Assembly (NCBI GenBank): GCA_035542775.1
Contig: DATKKX010000064.1
Span: forward strand, 1-23,264
From: DATKKX01 sp035542775
Lineage (GTDB): Bacteria; Planctomycetota; Phycisphaerae; UBA1845; UTPLA1
Direction of reading: 5' to 3'
Length of the DNA: 23,264 bases
Part shown: one piece after another, positions 21,761-23,264 of the stretch
How positions within the stretch are numbered: position 1 is the first letter of the stretch
How the letters are laid out: each line of letters opens with the position of its first letter
Position numbers and translations under genes: made by a program
The notes under the pieces: model-generated
What the model was told of the DNA's origin: nothing
Databases searched by the model: none
Seen by the model: the letters and a program-made list of their open reading frames with translations, nothing else

Positions 21761-23264
21761 CTATCGATGGCCGCGACGTCTGGCGCGGCCGGTCCTGATT
21801 GCCACAAGAGTACATAGCGTCACCATGCTGAACGCCGGAAAGCCCACACCGCAACCCACGCCGGGATTCTGGCCCGGGCTCGGTGGCTGGTCGGAGCTGG
21901 AGCCGGGGGGGTTGTCATGACCTGAGCCCTCGTCATGACCGGAACCCCCCTCATTCCCTGAGCCCTGGTTGTGGCCATCCTCGGCCTCATTGACCGTCAG
22001 AAAGATAGTGATGACCTGCGGGTTGTTGAAGGCCGCAGGATCTGACAGCGTGATCGTGGCCGAATACGTGCCATCCGCCAACCAGGCGGTGTCGTAGTGG
22101 ACGGTGATCGTATTGATTTCCCCGCTGCTGGACCCGCTGGTCGGCGAGACCGTCAGCCAAGTTGCGGCGGGAATATCATCCGCGTCTCCGTCGCCCGGTC
22201 CACCGGCATCGCCGTCGGCATCACCGTCAGGGCTGTGGTGTTGGGAAGCAGGCCCACCTGCCACCCAGGCAGTGCTCACGGTGTAGTTCAGCGTGCCGCC
22301 GCCGGTGTTGCTGACGGTGAAGCTATCGTCCGGAGGGCTGGCATCCTCTGTTGTCAGAGGGGAAAGGGAGGACGTGCTCAGCGAGATTACGGGCTGCCCG
22401 CTGGAAGAAGCGCTGATCGTCAGGCTGACGCTGATCGTCTGTGGATCATTCGCGGCAGCCGGATCTGAGACGGTGATCGTCCCGGAGTAGGACCCGACGG
22501 CCATCGAAGCAACGTCGTACTGCACCGTGATGGTATCAGAGTTGCCGGTGCTCGATCCGCTCGTCGGCGAGACGATCAGCCATGCCACGTCGGCGCTGAC
22601 GCTGTAGTTCAGCGTGCCGCCGCCGCTGTTGGTGACGGTGAAGGTGTCGTCCGGCGGATTGGACCCCTCCGCGGCACTCGGCGCCAGGGAGCTCACGTTG
22701 AGCAGTATCTCCGGCGGCAGAGACGCGGAGTTGATGGTCAGACTCACGTCAATGATCTGCGGGTCATTTGTGGCCGCAGGATCGGAGACGGTGATCGTGG
22801 CCGAGTAGGTACCGGCGGTCAGTGAGGCGGCGTCATACTGAACGGTAATCGGGTCGGCCGCCCCAGTGCCGGATCCGCTGGTGGGCGAAACGACCAGCCA
22901 GGCAACGTCCGAGCCGATGGTGTAGTTCAGCACGCCGCCGCCGCTGTTGCTGACCGTGAAACTGTCGTCGGGCGGGTTGGAGCCTTCCGTCGCGGATGGC
23001 GCCAACGCAGCCGCGCTCAGCAAGATAGTCGGCTGCCCGGAGGGAGGAGCGTTGATGGTCAGGCTGACACTGATGATCTGCGGATCATTGGTGGCCGCAG
23101 GATCAGAAACGGTGATCGTCGCCGAGTAGGAGCCGGCGACCAGCGAAGCGGCGTCGTATTGAACGGCGATTGGATCGGCCGCGCCGGTGCTCGACCCGCT
23201 CGTGGGCGAGACGATCACCCAGGCTGCGTCCGAGCTGATGGTGTAGTTCAGCACGCCGCCGCCG
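21761..23264 (-). CDS. BACON-repeat surface protein, N terminus beyond the window
   Basis: The frame is open to the right edge, giving about 500 residues of the C-terminal part. It holds at least four BACON/Ig-like repeats of about 106 residues (FTVSNSGGGVLNYTIGSDVA, ITVQYDAASLTAGTYSATIT), each ending in a SLTIN-type strand. The last repeat is interrupted by an Asp/Gly-rich insertion (DGDADGDAGGPGDGDADD). A Gly/Ser/His/Asp-rich spacer leads to C-G-V-G-F-P, a hydrophobic segment and RARRR. This tail aligns without gaps to that of the neighbouring BACON protein, so the two are paralogues and probably reach the same location. No start codon is visible inside the window; an internal GTG (Val) near 23254 is not a start. 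Confidence 0.88.
   Translation of the reverse strand, partial: GGGVLNYTISSDAAWVIVSPTSGSSTGAADPIAVQYDAASLVAGSYSATITVSDPAATNDPQIISVSLTINAPPSGQPTILLSAAALAPSATEGSNPPDDSFTVSNSGGGVLNYTIGSDVAWLVVSPTSGSGTGAADPITVQYDAASLTAGTYSATITVSDPAATNDPQIIDVSLTINSASLPPEILLNVSSLAPSAAEGSNPPDDTFTVTNSGGGTLNYSVSADVAWLIVSPTSGSSTGNSDTITVQYDVASMAVGSYSGTITVSDPAAANDPQTISVSLTISASSSGQPVISLSTSSLSPLTTEDASPPDDSFTVSNTGGGTLNYTVSTAWVAGGPASQHHSPDGDADGDAGGPGDGDADDIPAATWLTVSPTSGSSSGEINTITVHYDTAWLADGTYSATITLSDPAAFNNPQVITIFLTVNEAEDGHNQGSGNEGGSGHDEGSGHDNPPGSSSDQPPSPGQNPGVGCGVGFPAFSMVTLCTLVAIRTGRARRRGHR
22282..23264 (-). repeat. DNA-level tandem repeat of BACON units
   Basis: The landmark TGTAGTTCAG recurs at 22282, 22603, 22921 and 23242, spacings of 321, 318 and 321 bp. 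The copies are closer to each other than those in the neighbouring gene, suggesting more recent duplication or gene conversion. The array continues past the right edge. Confidence 0.8.

Noticed and set aside
19471..23264. Regularly spaced repeats considered as a CRISPR-like or satellite array
   Set aside because: The period of about 318 bp is a multiple of three and matches protein domain repeats inside open reading frames.

Overview
The window looks like chromosomal DNA from a GC-rich bacterium of the Planctomycetota, probably a Phycisphaerae-type lineage. The evidence is indirect: a secreted SGNH hydrolase ending in a dockerin-like EF-hand pair, a prepilin-like protein with a leader and a late HADG-type motif, many lipid- or membrane-anchored proteins of unknown function with Pro/Ala/Glu-rich linkers, large secreted BACON/Ig-like repeat proteins with a C-terminal membrane anchor, and an HslV peptidase with a short propeptide. 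No rRNA gene, insertion sequence, phage module or CRISPR array was seen.

Layout. 1-1874 (minus strand): an FHA-GAF signalling protein cut by the left edge, preceded by the flagellar switch gene fliM. 2134-5298 (plus): a membrane-anchored unknown protein closed by a strong terminator-like hairpin, a prepilin-like protein, a second membrane-anchored unknown, a doubtful small membrane ORF, and an SDR oxidoreductase. 5299-6324: a sparse region with a small, possibly frameshifted lipoprotein gene (minus) and a structured inverted repeat. 6325-10424 (plus): a secreted Ig-like/TPR protein, DNA polymerase III delta (holA) and a long lipoprotein, closely spaced. 10434-10580: a degenerate inverted-repeat element. 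10612-11217 (plus): a methyltransferase-like protein. 11278-13655 (minus): hslV overlapping a polytopic GT-C-type membrane protein. 13742-14368 (plus): a proline-rich lipoprotein. 14471-17080 (minus): the SGNH-dockerin protein, a DUF167/YggU protein and a CAU-anticodon tRNA. 17353-19212 (plus): an NhaC-type Na+/H+ antiporter. 19148-23264 (minus): two paralogous BACON-repeat surface proteins, the second running off the right edge.

The most notable region is the right end. The two repeat proteins share an ungapped C-terminal tail (Cys-Gly-x-Gly-Phe-Pro, hydrophobic segment, Arg-Ala-Arg-Arg-Arg) that resembles a protein-sorting signal. One begins with a haem-type CxxCH motif. The other has an Asp/Gly-rich insertion inside one repeat. 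The 3' end of the first overlaps the antiporter gene tail-to-tail by 65 bp, so the same DNA encodes a membrane-anchor tail on one strand and the antiporter C terminus on the other. The antiporter itself has a promoter placed so that its transcript should begin at the start codon (leaderless). Most genes here are housekeeping or envelope genes. I see no clearly novel defence or biosynthetic system.
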